Source: Leptobrachium leishanense
Taxonomy: Eukaryota > Chordata > Amphibia > Anura > Megophryidae
NCBI GenBank assembly: GCA_009667805.1
Contig: CM019064.1
Coordinates: forward strand, 383,546,549 to 383,610,548
Length of the DNA stretch: 64,000 bases
Direction: 5' to 3'
In this document: positions 24,655-39,018 of the stretch, piece by piece
Layout of the letters: the number at the start of each line of letters is the position of its first letter
Numbering within the stretch: the stretch's first letter is position 1
The notes under the pieces: model-generated
What the model saw: the letters and a program-made list of their open reading frames with translations, nothing else
Database searches by the model: none
Told to the model about the DNA's origin: nothing
Made by a program: the position numbers and the translations under genes

Positions 24655-25075
24655 TTTGGTGGGGATCAAGTAGAGAGTCAGCAGCGAGAAAAGCGGTGAG
24701 CTGGGTATAGATCGGGCGTTCTAAGATTTTGGAGGCAAAAGGGAGCAAAGAGACAGGACAGTAGTTTGAAAGAGGGTTGGGGTCAAGAGATGGCTTCTTT
24801 AGAATGGGGGTGATCAGAGCATGTTTGAATGCGGACAAGAAGAGTCCAGAGGAGAGGGAGAGGTTAAAAATACGAGTCAAAGCAGGGACAATGACTGGTA
24901 GAACAGACCAGATAAGATGAGAGGGGATGGGTTTTGAGGGATTGCTTGAAGATCTGAGGATTACGGGAGAGTTTGATAGGGTGAGGCAAGTCATTCCACA
25001 GAACCGGAGCCGCCCTTGAGAAGTCTTGGAGGCAAAGGTTGGCAGTGCAGGTGTAGACAGAAGACATGAACAATA
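24655..25075 (-). pseudogene. CR1/L2-like LINE fragment, internal deletion
   Basis: On the - strand the frame encodes reverse transcriptase start motifs [20 protein letters not shown] and LLPFASKILE. Upstream in reading order lies GMTCLTLSNSPVILRSSSNP, which in this family belongs near the C-terminus (compare 35761-35840). The middle and end of the reverse transcriptase are therefore missing or rearranged. No complete protein is possible. Confidence 0.75.
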
Positions 25076-25873
25076 GTGCCCAAGTTGTGGGTGCTCAATG
25101 CAAAACCAAAGGGCCAGCTCCAATATGTAGATTTAGGTGAAAATGAGGAATCCAAGCACACCAATCACGGTATAACAATATCCTTATTTGAGATTACATA
25201 AATAGCAACGTTTTGACCATCAAAATGGCCTTTGTGAACTTGGCAAAGGCTACTTCGATGTCTGAAATGTTGATGTTTATGTCGTTTCAATGAAGCTTAT
25301 AGTGATATGGTGAGTGGAGTACCTGGATTTCCCTTCTAAATATGAAGTCTAGCAGTAACGCTAACCACAGATATGGGTCACACAGATACGGAGACAGGAC
25401 AAAGAGGACCATTTGACTGTTTTCAGTGTGTATTATCAGATGTCACAGCTTTGTACAAAAAGGTGCAAAGAAATACCCACTGTACTGTATAATAGGGGAG
25501 AGATCCCGGAGCATTCTCTATGTTCTTTGGTGTAAACTCCAGTCCATTCAGGACACACAGAATAGTTTGTTTTCACACGTTGTAAATACTGGTGTGTTGG
25601 CCATTATCCATGTGCTCCAAATGTTTTTTTCTGGCCTGCAATAAATCATTAGGATGAATGAGGAGCGTCTAGGGGTTCTATCAGGGAAGATTCCCAAAAC
25701 CTTTGTGGATAGGGACACCAGGAAGTATATGACACTTTGCTGGTATGATAATATTTTTTCCCCAGAATTTCTTTACCCTTGTACAGGTCCAGAAGCAGTA
25801 GAATATGTTAACTTTCTCCTCCCCACGCTTCAGACAGGATAAGGGGTCGATTTAAAATGGCGTTGGATGTCTG
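25076..25873. other. intergenic, nothing firm
   Basis: This is unassigned sequence. AACGTTTTGACCATCAAAAT near 25208 looks like part of a dispersed repeat, but no partner was found in the window. No gene is called. Confidence 0.4.
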
Positions 25874-25959
25874 CATAGGCGACTCTACAGGGGGGCAAGG
25901 GGGGCAATTGCCCCCCCTAGGTTATTCCTTGCCCCCCCCATGTGCCCCCCCACCAAAAA

Positions 25960-26696
25960 TCAGCATCCAGCTTCCCACACTTCTTCGGACCAACATATCT
26001 CCGTTGCTATGCATCATATATGGAAGAACTAGGTGTCATTCGAAAGGGCAGATTCTGACCTTTCCAATGATATCCAACATGACCATATTCAGTGTGAAGT
26101 ATAAGTCATAAAACATTAAATAAAAACATGTACTTAAACATTTTCACAGGGTTGAAATGGCTCAGCAGTGAAATGGTTAATGTTCAGACTATACACTACA
26201 TTGTGTATTACGTTAGTTTTTGCCTTGGTTTTAGTTGTATATTAAGGGTTAATGGGCAGGCTTCATCCCTGACAGTATACATTTGTTTTTTCCTTGATTA
26301 ATGGCATTTTACGGGTTAAGGGGTAGCTAAATGCCACATTGTTTATTATTTTTATTGTATTTCTCTGGGTTTATGGCATTTTAGGGGTTATTATGGAAGT
26401 TAGAATCTAAAGGGTCTAATGATCTTTAGATCCTCTGCTTTCCTTCACATTTTGGGGAATTTATTTTTCCGAAAATAAGGTGAATTCCCCATTTAGCGAA
26501 TGGTCACTGTAATTTGCTAAAAGTGGAGTCGCTGAAGCAGCTATCAGACATTCAGCGAAAACTGCCGAATTGCAGCAAATAAAATATTGAATTTAAGTAT
26601 CAGGTTAGTACAACAAAAAAAGGCATCATTGCGTCACATTACTCATTGCATCACATTACTCTGGGGTTTTGGAATCTTATTTATATATACTTATTT
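25960..26696. other. body of the hAT-type element, no coding sequence
   Basis: This is AT-rich sequence with no open frame of note. It belongs to the element bounded at 25874 and 31817. Confidence 0.45.
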
Positions 26697-28223
26697 AGGG
26701 CACTATTACCTGGTGTGAGCTAACCCTTGCGTCGGCGTGATTTTGCGTTAGCGCCAGGTTAATTGAGTCTAGCGCCTGACCAACAGATCGTTTACTTCCC
26801 GTTACAAATGGGAAAAATCACTTAGTGCGTTGCTATTAGCGATTTGTACCGCGTGCTTAACCCCTTAGTGACCGGGCGGTTTTACACAAATCCGTCCTTT
26901 AGTGACCGCTGCTGTTTTTACGTTTCTGCGCTGTTAGGGTTTAGGTCAAATTTTCCTCTTACTCGTTTATTCAACCCACACATATTATACACCCTTTTTC
27001 CCGCCATTAAATGGACTTTCTAGAAATACCATTATTACCATCATATCCAATAATTTAATATAAAAAAAATATGAAATATGATGAAAAAAATGGTAAAAAC
27101 ACACTTTTTCGTAATTTAATCCCCTAAAGCTATAACCACCAATAAAGACCCCGGCTAAATAGTTTCCAAATTTTATCCCGAGAATAGAAATACCCAATTT
27201 TTACATGTTTTTACCTTTTAACCCTTTCACTGCTGAGCCAGTTCACCTATGTGCGCTGCGCTCATTCTGACCATTTTGTGCTAATTATTTTTAGATGACA
27301 GCCTAGGTCCTATTTAATTAAACTCCCCCCAGACAAAAAAAACTTTTAAAAAAAATAAAAAATTTTATTTTATTTAATTTTTTTATTATTTTTTTTTTAT
27401 TTATTTTTTTACATTTTTTTTTAAAACCAAACCTGGTCATGTTTGGTATCATTTGAAAGGCCTTTCAAATGATGGCAAATATGACCATCTAGCTGCCATG
27501 GATCGGGAGATAAGGGGATCCTAAGGATCCCTTTATCTCTACATGGCAGCTAGAGGGTTAACTGGCCCACTGACATCCTCACACATATGGTGAGGTTGTC
27601 AGTGGGTGGGGGGGACCTGGAGGCTTGGCTGACATCCAAGATGTCAGCCCCCCTCCAGGTTTGAATCACGTTTTGGCGCCAATTGGCGCCGCAACGTGAT
27701 CCGGCGGCGAAATGGTTAATGCCATACACCGCTGGAAAGGGGAGGCTCTCCCCTCTCCAGCGGTGCAAACGGCATCTCCCTAGCTTCAATGGTTGGGGAG
27801 ATAGAGGGCTCCGAAGGAGCCCCCCCCTCCCCTCCATTGAAACACATGGGGGCACCTTCTGATGACGTCACCACGCAGCGTGGCGACGTCATCAGCCTCG
27901 CCTGCCCATGTAAATCACATGGGCAGGCTTCCTCCCTGCCAGATCGCCGTGGGATCCGACGAGGGAGGTGAGTATCGGGCGGGAGGGGGATTTGGCGCCG
28001 CTGACGTACCCTGTACGTCCGCGGGTCTAAGAGAGACCCGAGGACAGGACGTACAGGGTACGTCAGCGGCCCTTAAGGGGTTAATGTACTTTCCGCGTCC
28101 TATACTTAACACAGGGAGAGCTAGAGATCTCTAGCGCTTTTGCAGCTAACAGATCACTTGGTGCCAGCGCTAAATTTTTTGAGGTGCACTAATTGCAACA
28201 TTTTACCTATTGCTCAACCCTGG
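26697..28223. repeat. MITE-like unit split by a TTAA element
   Basis: GGGCACTATTACCTGGTGTG starts the unit and ATTGCTCAACCCTGG ends it. The same two ends lie about 245 bp apart at 2932-3177. Here they are separated by an insertion at a TTAA site (26857-26860 and 28081-28084). Words such as CGCGTCCTATACTTAACA are shared with that other copy. Confidence 0.65.
26861..28080. mobile_element. TTAA-flanked hairpin-chain element, copy A
   Basis: It is flanked by TTAA on both sides, with ends CCCCTTAGTGACCGGGCGG and the complement of CGGCCCTTAAGGGG. The left half is AT-rich with a long T/A tract (27340-27425). The right half (27490-28080) is a run of separate hairpins, for example around GACATCCAAGATGTC, GGCGCCAATTGGCGCC, GATGACGTCACCACGCAGCG with its partner CGTGGCGACGTCATC, and GCCTGCCCATG with CATGGGCAGGC. 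TTAA targets are typical of piggyBac and Kolobok elements. No transposase is present. Confidence 0.8.
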
Positions 28224-28661
28224 TGCTAACTCCAGAAAAACTAGGTCCTCGTCCAAAATTAATAGGCAATTGAAAGGAATGCAGCACAGGTGTTCTCTTG
28301 GCCCCATACACCATAGTAATGGATATGGTCAGCAATGTCGCTGCTGTTGCAGTAAGCTCTATTATAAATGTATCCTTAATGCACATACAGTCATGTCCAA
28401 AATTGTTGGCACCCCAGACATTTTTCCAGAAAATCAAGTATTTCTCACAGAAAAGTATTGCAGTAACACATGTTTTGCTATACACATGTTTATTCCCTTT
28501 GTGTGTATTGGAACAAAACAAAAAAAGGGAGGAAAAAAAGCAAATTGGACATAATGTCACACAAAACTCCAAAAAATGGGCTGGACAAAATTATTGGCAC
28601 CCTTAACTTAATATTTGGTTGCACACCCTTTGGAAAAAATAACTGAAATCAGTCGCTTCCT

Positions 28662-29675
<1,014 letters not shown>

Positions 29676-29679
29676 CTAA

Positions 29680-30579
29680 CAGGGTTATCCAAAGAGATCC
29701 GAATTGCTTGAGAAAGGTAACCGAATGCTGAAAATCAGCGTTCGGTTACCTTTCCTGGCCATTCGGCTATCCAGAGAGCAGGCAATTCGCCAAATCCTGG
29801 CGAATTGCCTGAACATACGGTGCCTGTTCGGTTCCTGTTCGAGTGCAGTGAAATCCCCATAGAGAAGCAATGCTTCGGCTATTCAGAGAACACAAACCAG
29901 CAGTGAAAGGTTCCCCTAATGCCCTGCCATTCGGTGGTTTAATTCGGCAAATTTATTCAGGAGAATCCCATAGGCTTTAATGTTAAAAATATTCCCGTTT
30001 TAATTCAATATCTAATAAACCGTTCATTATAAAATTCTGCAGCAAAAAGTCTCTTTATTTATAGATTTTTTAGGATACTTTAAGCATTTTTCAGATTTTT
30101 TTTTTTTTTTTAAAAAGTCCGATTTTTTTTTTTTTGTTTTTTCAGTTAACTTATTTTTTTTGTAACAGCCCTCTTTATTATCATTCCCTGGACCTCCTGT
30201 GAAAATTTCAGACATTTTCGCTCAGTAGTTTCTTTGCAAACAGCGTTTCATTTTCCCAGATTCATACAAATGGTTTTTCTAATTTATTCACTGCCTCCTC
30301 TACGTCACAGCTGCTTCGGCTCTGTGTGATTCGGCTCCTGTTCGGCTCCTGTTCGGCTTTTTCGAAGGTTAATCCAGATGTTTTTGCTTGTTTTCTGCGT
30401 GCATTCGGTTAGTTTTCGTCAGGTTTTCGGCAGCTTTTCCCTGCAATTCGGGGACTCTGTGGTGCTTGCTGAATACACCGCAGGGTCACCGAAATGCAAT
30501 CGGCAAAAGGAACCGAATTGAAGAGAACGAAAAGTCACCGAACGTGCGGTGACTTTTCGAATCTCTTTGGATAACCCTG
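29680..30579. mobile_element. Harbinger-like 0.9-kb non-autonomous element, copy 2
   Basis: The ends are CAGGGTTATCCAAAGAGATC and the complement of CGAATCTCTTTGGATAACCCTG, flanked by TAA at 29677-29679 and 30580-30582. It shares internal blocks with 17097-17994, read from the other end. It inserted into the Tc1 element after that element was in place. No coding sequence is present. Confidence 0.85.
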
Positions 30580-31337
30580 TAAGTGAACTTCTCTCCTTTT
30601 TATCTGCTTTCAGGTGTGATTTTTATATTGCCCACACCTGTTACTTGCCCCAGGTGAGTTTACAGGAGCATCACATGCTTGAAACAATCTTATTTATCCA
30701 CAATTTTGAAAGGGTGCCAATAATTTTGTCCAGTCCATTTTTGGAGTTTTGTGTGACATTATGTCCAATTTGCTTTTTTTCCTCCCTTTTTTTGTTTAGT
30801 TCCAATACACACAAAGGGAATAAACATGTGTATAGCAAAACATGTGTTACTGCAATACTTTTCTGTGTGAAATACTTGATTTTCTGGAAAAATGTCTGGG
30901 GTGCCAACAATTTCGGCCATGACTGTATATCCTAATTCTAATATATTGCCACATTTTATGCTGGGGGTTATTCATAGTATGTAAGCAGTTGATTATTAGG
31001 GTGACTGTGTGGACCATGTTTAAAGGGACACGTGAATAAGTCTTGCCCTGAAACATGTATTATTGCTATGCTGCAGCAGGGAAATTGTTGTCGCTCACCT
31101 GGCCTTCCTTTTGGATCTATTAAATGCAGTGTAATGATTCTACATGCTTTGGGTGGCATTTATCATGCAATGCCCATCAGCCTTAATATATGTGTGCATC
31201 AAAACATGGATGATACGGCCACCGTGGAGGATTTTAATAATGCAGGGGTGTGAGGTTATTCACTGGATGTGTTCATATTCAAGCTTGTGAGGGTGGGGGA
31301 TAGGTATGGAAAAGAAAAACAGTTCTATCCTGTACAC

Positions 31338-31710
31338 AACCGCATTAGCGCTGGGTCTCAACCCGGGTCTTAGTTTCCCTAGCGTGCGCCAAACGACCTT
31401 GTTCATGGACTGCTGCAGACAAGGTGATCTGTTAGTAGGTCATCAGGCACTAACAGGGTTATTCAGAAAGCAGTGAAAAGCAGGAGAATGACTGGAGAAT
31501 GGAAAATTCTAGGTCAAAATAGCCGATTTGGAAAGTGAGATGACTGAGAGAATTTTTCTGGTTCGGCTATTTTGACCTAAAATTTTTCATTCTCCAGTCA
31601 TTCTCCTGCTTTTCACGCTCTCTGAATAACCCTGTAAGTTTTAGCGACTCGCACAAAATTTTTCCTTTAGCGATGGTGTTTTAGCTCACACCAGGTGATA
31701 GGGCTCTTAG
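31338..31710. repeat. MITE-like unit split by a short MITE
   Basis: GCATTAGCGCTGGGTCTCAA to GGTGATAGGGCTC is the reverse counterpart of 1558-1735. The unit is interrupted at a TAA by the element at 31454-31634. Confidence 0.6.
31454..31634. mobile_element. short foldback MITE, CAGGGTTATTCAG family
   Basis: The two halves are inverted copies over nearly the whole 181 bp (AGGTCAAAATAGCC and GGCTATTTTGACCT). They are flanked by TAA on both sides. The same family is at 34120, 34207 and 34542, and supplies the left end at 22734. Confidence 0.85.
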
Positions 31711-31953
31711 TTTTATTCAGTGATATGATTTAGTGGTGAAAATTATTAGTGCCCCCCCAGTTTTGACTGCGGTATCTTCTGTGCCCCCCCTAAATATTGT
31801 TCCTAGAGTCGCCACTGGATGTCTGGTATTCTCTCAACATTTCATGTGATCTAGCAATGCTTCTCCAGGTACATACTGTAGGTCATGACGTTAGTTTGAT
31901 AACTATGTAGCCAACAATGTCATCAGTAGGTATGGATGTTGTCCACTCATGTA

Positions 31954-33570
<1,617 letters not shown>

Positions 33571-33662
33571 TATATGGCCGGTTGGTAAAGAATAATTGGT
33601 TATTTGTCTGACTGGGCTGTTTAGGAACCTGATGGAGTGATATATGCCGCTTGGGTTTATGA

Positions 33663-33846
33663 CAGTGGTTCCCAACCGCTCTCCTCCAGTCCCACTAACA
33701 GGTCTGGTTTTAACGATTACTTTGAGAAAATGCAGACTGAATCCTGCAATCACTGAGCAGCAAATCATATCACCTGTGCTCTGCTTCACATATCTGGAAA
33801 ACCTGGCCTGTTAGGGGTACTTGAGGACCGAGCTTGGGATCCACTG
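33663..33846. mobile_element. hAT-type MITE, family CAGTGTTTCCCAA, copy 2
   Basis: CAGTGGTTCCCAACC at the left and GGGATCCACTG at the right are flanked by exact GTTTATGA copies (33655-33662 and 33847-33854). The interior shares GCAGACTGAATCCTGCAATC with the other copies. Confidence 0.88.
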
Positions 33847-34119
33847 GTTTATGAGAATGAGATTCCAATTGTGGTCCAGTAGATGAAGTGTGATTCGAAG
33901 TTGATATGGATTTGTAAATGGGCCAATAGAGGAGTACGAACAAAGTGAAGGGAATTTGTTTCAGAATTGTGTTGTTGTTAGGACTGTTTTGTTACCATCA
34001 TCCATGCTATTGAGGATTAATTTTCCCATAGTAGGGAAAGGGTTCCAAAGCTATACCATACTGGAAGTGTGGGTAATGAGTGAAGGTGAGAAACCTGGAG
34101 AATATCCATTGCAGACTAA

Positions 34120-34486
34120 CAGGGCTATTCAAAGAGAGGTGAAAACCAGGAGAATAACTGGAGACGTGAAAATTCTAGGTCAAAATAGCCAATTTGGAAA
34201 GTTATACAAGGTTATTCAGAGAGAGGTGAAAACCAGGAGAATGACTGGAGACGTGAAAATTCTAGGTCAAAATAGCCAAACCAGAAACATTCTCCCATTT
34301 ATCTCACTTTCCAAATAGGCTATTTTGACCTAGAATTTTCACTTCTCCAGTCATTCTCCTGGTTTTCACCTCTCTCTGAATAACCCCGATATAAAGGGGA
34401 GAATTTTTCTGTTTTGGCTATTTTAACCTAGAATTTTCCCTTCTCCAGCCATTCTCCTGGTTTTCACTTCTCTCTGAATAACCCTG
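34120..34486. mobile_element. short foldback MITE with another copy nested in it
   Basis: The outer copy starts CAGGGCTATTCAAAGAGAGG, flanked by TAA, and ends AATAACCCTG followed by TAG. An inner copy occupies 34207-34388, flanked by ATA on both sides. Outer and inner share the AGGTCAAAATAGCC core. Confidence 0.8.
34207..34388. mobile_element. short foldback MITE, inner copy
   Basis: This is a 182-bp palindrome-like unit beginning CAAGGTTATTCAGAGAGAGG, inserted in the middle of a member of its own family. Confidence 0.8.
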
Positions 34487-34541
34487 TAGGTTTTAACCTT
34501 GTAAATTTCCATACTTTTATGGTGAAACCGAATAAGACATT

Positions 34542-34723
34542 CAGGGTTATTCAGAGAGAGGTGAAAAGCAGGAGAATGGCTGGAGAAGGGAAAATTCTAG
34601 GTCAAAATAGCCGATTTGGAAAGGGAGATAAATGGGAGAATTTTTCTGGTTTGGCTATTTTGACCTAGAATTTTCCATTCTCCAGCCATTCTCCTGGTTT
34701 TCAACTCTCTCTGAATAACCCTA
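34542..34723. mobile_element. short foldback MITE, further copy
   Basis: CAGGGTTATTCAGAGAGAGG to CTCTGAATAACCCT, flanked by ATT. It has the same family core as the copies at 31454 and 34207. Confidence 0.82.
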
Positions 34724-35445
34724 ATTGTTTTTGATCCAGATTGGTAGATAAAACCTATGGTGTGTGGTGGAGGCTGGAGAGATGCGTCTCAGAACAAAGT
34801 TTTTGTTTGAGGGAGAGGATAAAGAATGTGCCATCTCTAGATAGCAGGTTAAGTGCATGATGACATTTCATTGGTAAGCTATAGTCACGTATGTTCAGGA
34901 GTTGAATTGGTGCTGTTGGAGTTGACTCAAGGGCACCCTCACTAGTAAAAGGTTTTGACCAGGAATATATCCTACTTATGTCCTATTATAACCTCTCTGC
35001 CACTGGGTGTGCCATGCTGTCCCGGTGGCGGATGGGCCTGATTGTCTTTGGATGGCATAGCACACACCATGACTCTCCAGACCCCCCCTTCTCTGCAGCC
35101 AATCACCACAGTCCCACCTGCAGCCGATTGCAGCAACCGGCCCACAGGGATGGGAGGTGGACCGGGGGAGTTGCCAGAGAGACGTGCTGTTAAAGGGTTA
35201 ATAAGATGAGATGTAGGATCTGTATGAAACATCCTTCTGCACCCATGACCAGTTAAATTAGCTGAAGTGATCACAGTGAATCGAATATCCCTTTTAGCTT
35301 TAGTACTTTCGATATTTGGAGCATCCCATTAACTGTCCACTTATTGGTTGTCCTCAACACTCCTCACTCATTAATATACTTATTTATAAAGCACCCACAC
35401 ATTACGCAGTGCTGTACAAGGATATACTCAATCATACTATTGCCT
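34724..35445. other. intergenic, nothing recognised
   Basis: No gene is seen. A GC-rich patch at 35020-35190 contains small open frames on both strands without signatures. Confidence 0.45.
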
Positions 35446-37141
35446 TATTATTATTATTGTCATCATTTATATAGCGCCAACAGTTTCCGCAGCGCTTTAC
35501 AATTACCAAAGGGACCAAGATACAGATAAATGGACATAGGATGGAAACAAGAGGTGTAGAGGGCCCTGCTCATAGGAGCTTACAGTCTAGAGGAATTGGG
35601 GTTGAGGAAGATAAGAGGAATTGCACTAGATAGCAGGATCATTAGTGCCAGTGGTTTGGGAATGGTGGGGCCATAGAAGCGGCTTCAATCAAGTGTGAGT
35701 AGGGGAGCAGAGGGATGAGTTGCATCAGTGATGCGGTACGCTAATCTGAAGAGATGGGTTTTAAGGATTTCTTGAAGGCCTGAAGGTCAGGGGAGAGTTT
35801 GATAGGGTGAGGCAAGTCATTCCACAGGACTGGTGCTGCGTGCATGTGTAGACCGATGACAGGTGGAAATCATCTGCTGAACGGAGTTGTTTAGACGGGA
35901 CGTGCTTGCAGAGTAATGAAGACATGTAGGGCGGGGTTGAGTTATTGAGTGATTTGAACGTGAGCATCAGTATTTTAAACTGTATCCTAAAACGTACAGG
36001 AAGCCAATGGAGGGACCGGCAGAGGGGGGAGGTGCGTTTAGTGAGGAAAATAAGCCTGGCACCTGCATTCATTACAGATTGCAAAGGGGCAATATGGGAG
36101 TTGGGGAGGCCAATAAGGAGCGAGTTGCAGTAGTCAAGTCGTGAAATGACAAGAGCATGAACCAGCACTTTTGCGGTATCTTGCGTCAGAAAGGGGCAGA
36201 CATGGGCAATGTTTTTGAGTTGAAAGTAACAGGATTTGGTCACTGTATGGATGTGGGAAGAGAACGTTAGGTCAGAGTCAAAAGTGACACCAAGGCAGCG
36301 AGCTTGGGATGTTGGGCTAATGGGTGTTCCATTTACTTGTAGAGAGATAGGTGGGTATTGGGTTCTTCTCGGAGGGAGGAATGATGAGAATTTCAGTTTT
36401 GGCAAGATTGAGTTTAATGAAGCGGGAAGCCATCGAATTTGAGACAGCGGAGAGACCGTTAGTGACTCAATCCAGGAGACCTGGAGAGCGATCAGGGGAG
36501 GAGAGGTAAATATGAGTGTTATCAGCGTATAGGTGATACTGTAATCCAAAGGAGCTGAGAGAGGCAGTGTAGATTGAAAAAAGTAGAGGGCCCAGTACTG
36601 ACCCTGGGGGCACCCCAGCAGAGACAGGCTGCCGGGAGGAGGTACTTTCAGCAAATGAGACACTAAATGATCGTTGGGACAGGTAGGCACCGACCCATGA
36701 AAGAACAGAACCTTGAAGGCCTATATTACTAAGCGTTTGAAGGAGGATTGAGTGGTCAACTGTATCAAAAGCGGCAGAGAGGTCAAAAAGGATCAGCAGT
36801 GAGTAGCACCCATTAGCTTTAGCAGTTGCAAGGTTATTGGTCAGTTTCGCAAGAGCCGTTTCTCTTGAGTGCAGTGAGCGAAAGCCAGATTTCAGAGAGT
36901 CAAGGAGAGAGTGGGTGTTGAGGTAGTCAATCAGATGGGCATAGACAAGCTTTTCGAGGAGTTTGGAGGCATAAGGGAGCAGGGAAACGGGGCGGTAGTT
37001 AGAGGGAGCAGTCGGATCCAGAGATGGTTTTTTTAGGATTGGGACTACTATGGCATGTTTGAGGGGAGCAGGAAAGACCCCAGAGGTTAAAGACAGATTA
37101 AAGGTATCGGTCAAGGATGGTACAAGAGAAACAGAAAGTGT
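35446..37141 (-). pseudogene. CR1/L2-like LINE, reverse transcriptase and 3' end
   Basis: Read on the - strand, the frame from about 37150 gives [37 protein letters not shown] (motif A), [14 protein letters not shown] (motif B, GVPQGS in the family) and [14 protein letters not shown]. The last is motif C with Asn in place of the second catalytic Asp of YADDT. A second frame gives ISRLDYCNSLLIGLP and WLPVRFRIQFKILML. The 3' end has TATAGCGCC-type sequence and a short ATAATAATAA-type tail at 35446-35462. The frame is broken near 36480-36690. The endonuclease half of the same element is at 44889-45990, beyond the gypsy insertion. This copy is dead. Confidence 0.88.
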
Positions 37142-38082
37142 TGTAGCGCTCACTCCCGGAGGAGCCGCTGAATAAACCTCGGGTTAGTCTAACCGCACTA
37201 GGAAATAACTATACACCAGCACTTTTGTGGATTTTTATGTATTATATTCTTTACTGATCCCAATAAAGCAGCATATATTACGTATATACGGTATTTAAAT
37301 GACAAGAATTTGTAACGCGGGAAAAACACGCAGCGGCAAAAGGAACGGTTAACCCCCTCAATTCTGGAGTGTAAGTCCCGTGAATGATAGCTCAAAAAGG
37401 TGTATGTGTATTGTCTCGGGTACCAGGGTACTGTATTCAACTGGCCAGTGAATGAAACAAAACAATCTTTGACTAGTCATCGTTGGAGCCCTGTGGATTT
37501 AAACAATACTGCAGCGTGCATTTCTTATTTGGGAACTGCGGCCTGGGAGGCCTCTCACCCATCCGATAGATGAAACTGTCCAGCACCCGATCAAAGATCT
37601 TCTCCACTGTGTACTGGGACTCTGTGCCACTGAATCCGCTCCCTGCTTGCCAAATCTCCGCAACTGGAACAACGATCCACCGCCTACACTCCCAATCGAT
37701 CAGCGCAGTCTCCTAACTCAGGGTCCAGCTGGAACCAGCTTGTCATCCAGACCTCTCAGCGCTGCGTAGGTAGGTCTCAGCACGGTCACTGTCCCGATCT
37801 CCAGCACCAGTGAGACAGCGTCTGTACTCCGGCCTGGTCGCGATCCTAGACAGTTCTCACGTGCGTCCTCCTCCTTTCACTGCTCCGCTCACTCTGACCT
37901 TGCCTTCCACGAGGCCGCTGATCTCCTTCCTCTTCCTATCCCACCCGCTTCCTGTCCTCCTGCAAAGGATGATGGTAGGTGTAGTTCAGTTTTTGTCCAG
38001 CATAGTCCACTATATCTCTGTCTCCCTCTGGTGGCCAGAATAATTAAATGCAGCAGAACACAGTCTTTAAAGCAGCGCTACA
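37142..38082 (-). repeat. 3' LTR of the gypsy element
   Basis: The repeat is bounded by TGTAGCGCT and AGCGCTACA. Most of it is repeated at 44214-44888. AATAAA-type words and a TATATTACG box lie inside. Because the polypurine tract abuts its right side on the - strand, this is the 3' LTR. About four differences from the other LTR show in the first 100 bases. Confidence 0.92.
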
Positions 38083-38098
38083 CTCTCCCCCCCCTTAA
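38083..38098 (-). promoter_or_regulatory. polypurine tract
   Basis: On the - strand AAGGGGGGGGAGAG directly precedes the 3' LTR. It is the primer site for plus-strand synthesis and fixes the element's orientation. Confidence 0.88.
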
Positions 38099-38153
38099 AC
38101 TCTTGGGTCTCTCCAAGGAAGTTTAACAGATACATAACATTGCAGTATTTATA

Positions 38154-39018
38154 TTAAGCAATACATTCAGGCTCAGTAGCAAACATATAATGGGTCAGAT
38201 ATACATCCTCAAGCTGACTCATGTCCCTGACTACCTCAGCTAGCATAGCAGACACTTCAGGCAGCCTTCGCACAGTGGTAACAGCTTCTTCAGTGCTATG
38301 TCCCGGCGAATCGTAGGTAAGTCTCTGAGGGGGCCGGATAGAACGTTTGGACTCCAGTTCAATCATTTCCTCTTCGGGTGGAAATGCCACATTTATGGGT
38401 TCAATTCTTTCATCCACAACTGGAGCAGACACCTCCTGAGTATGAGCCTTCCAGTGAAAGCATAGAACTATAATCTATGGACGCATCTTAGGGAACTACA
38501 GGAACTTCCGGAGTCTCAGGTACTTCAAATCTGAATTCAGGAGCCTCAGGCCTCAGGTTACTTTCACACTGTTCAGAAACTGGAATGACTTCTTCAGGCT
38601 CAGGCGGGCGCACCCAGTCCAGACAATAACTTCCTCCCTCACAGTTCTCTTCACTTTCTTCCACAACCCGTGACTGCTGAGACCGAGTAACGGGAGCCGA
38701 GCGAGGAACAGCCGGGTTCGGCAAAGAAAGTTCGTCTCCAACTGGTATCCTTACAGCTTCTCTCAAAGGCAACAGATGATTTCAGTGCCAGTTCTTTAGA
38801 GGCCCGGCCTTTCCATCCGGCTGGATTTGGTAAACTGGCAGACCAGGCAGTTGCTTGCAGACAATGTAAACTTGAGAACTCCATCTATCCGCTAGCTTAT
38901 GCCTTGCAGAAACACCCAAGTTCTTCAACAAAACCCTATCACCGGGTTGTAGATCCTGTATACGAACTCTCAAGTCGTAGTTTCGCTTATTCCTCTGTTC
39001 TCTGCCCCCTGAAGTCAA
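38154..39018 (-). pseudogene. gypsy integrase C-terminus and Glu/Pro-rich tail
   Basis: On the - strand, RNYDLRVRIQDLQPGDRVLL and WSSQVYIVCKQLPGLPVYQI form the C-terminal DNA-binding part of the integrase. Downstream, in other frames, come a Pro/Glu-rich stretch (VRPPEPEEVIPVSE) and an end piece (SIRPPQRLTYDSPGH). Frameshifts near 39015, 38780 and 38440 separate the pieces. No envelope-like frame is seen before the LTR. Confidence 0.82.

Noticed and set aside
22780..24699. Many open frames with repeated CGFICCINYTAERR-type peptides on both strands
   Set aside because: They arise because minisatellite units are often a multiple of three and stop-free. There is no domain and both strands are open.
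38154..38772. An envelope gene in the gypsy element
   Set aside because: The frames are Pro/Glu-rich with no signal peptide, membrane segment or cysteine pattern. They read as the tail after integrase.
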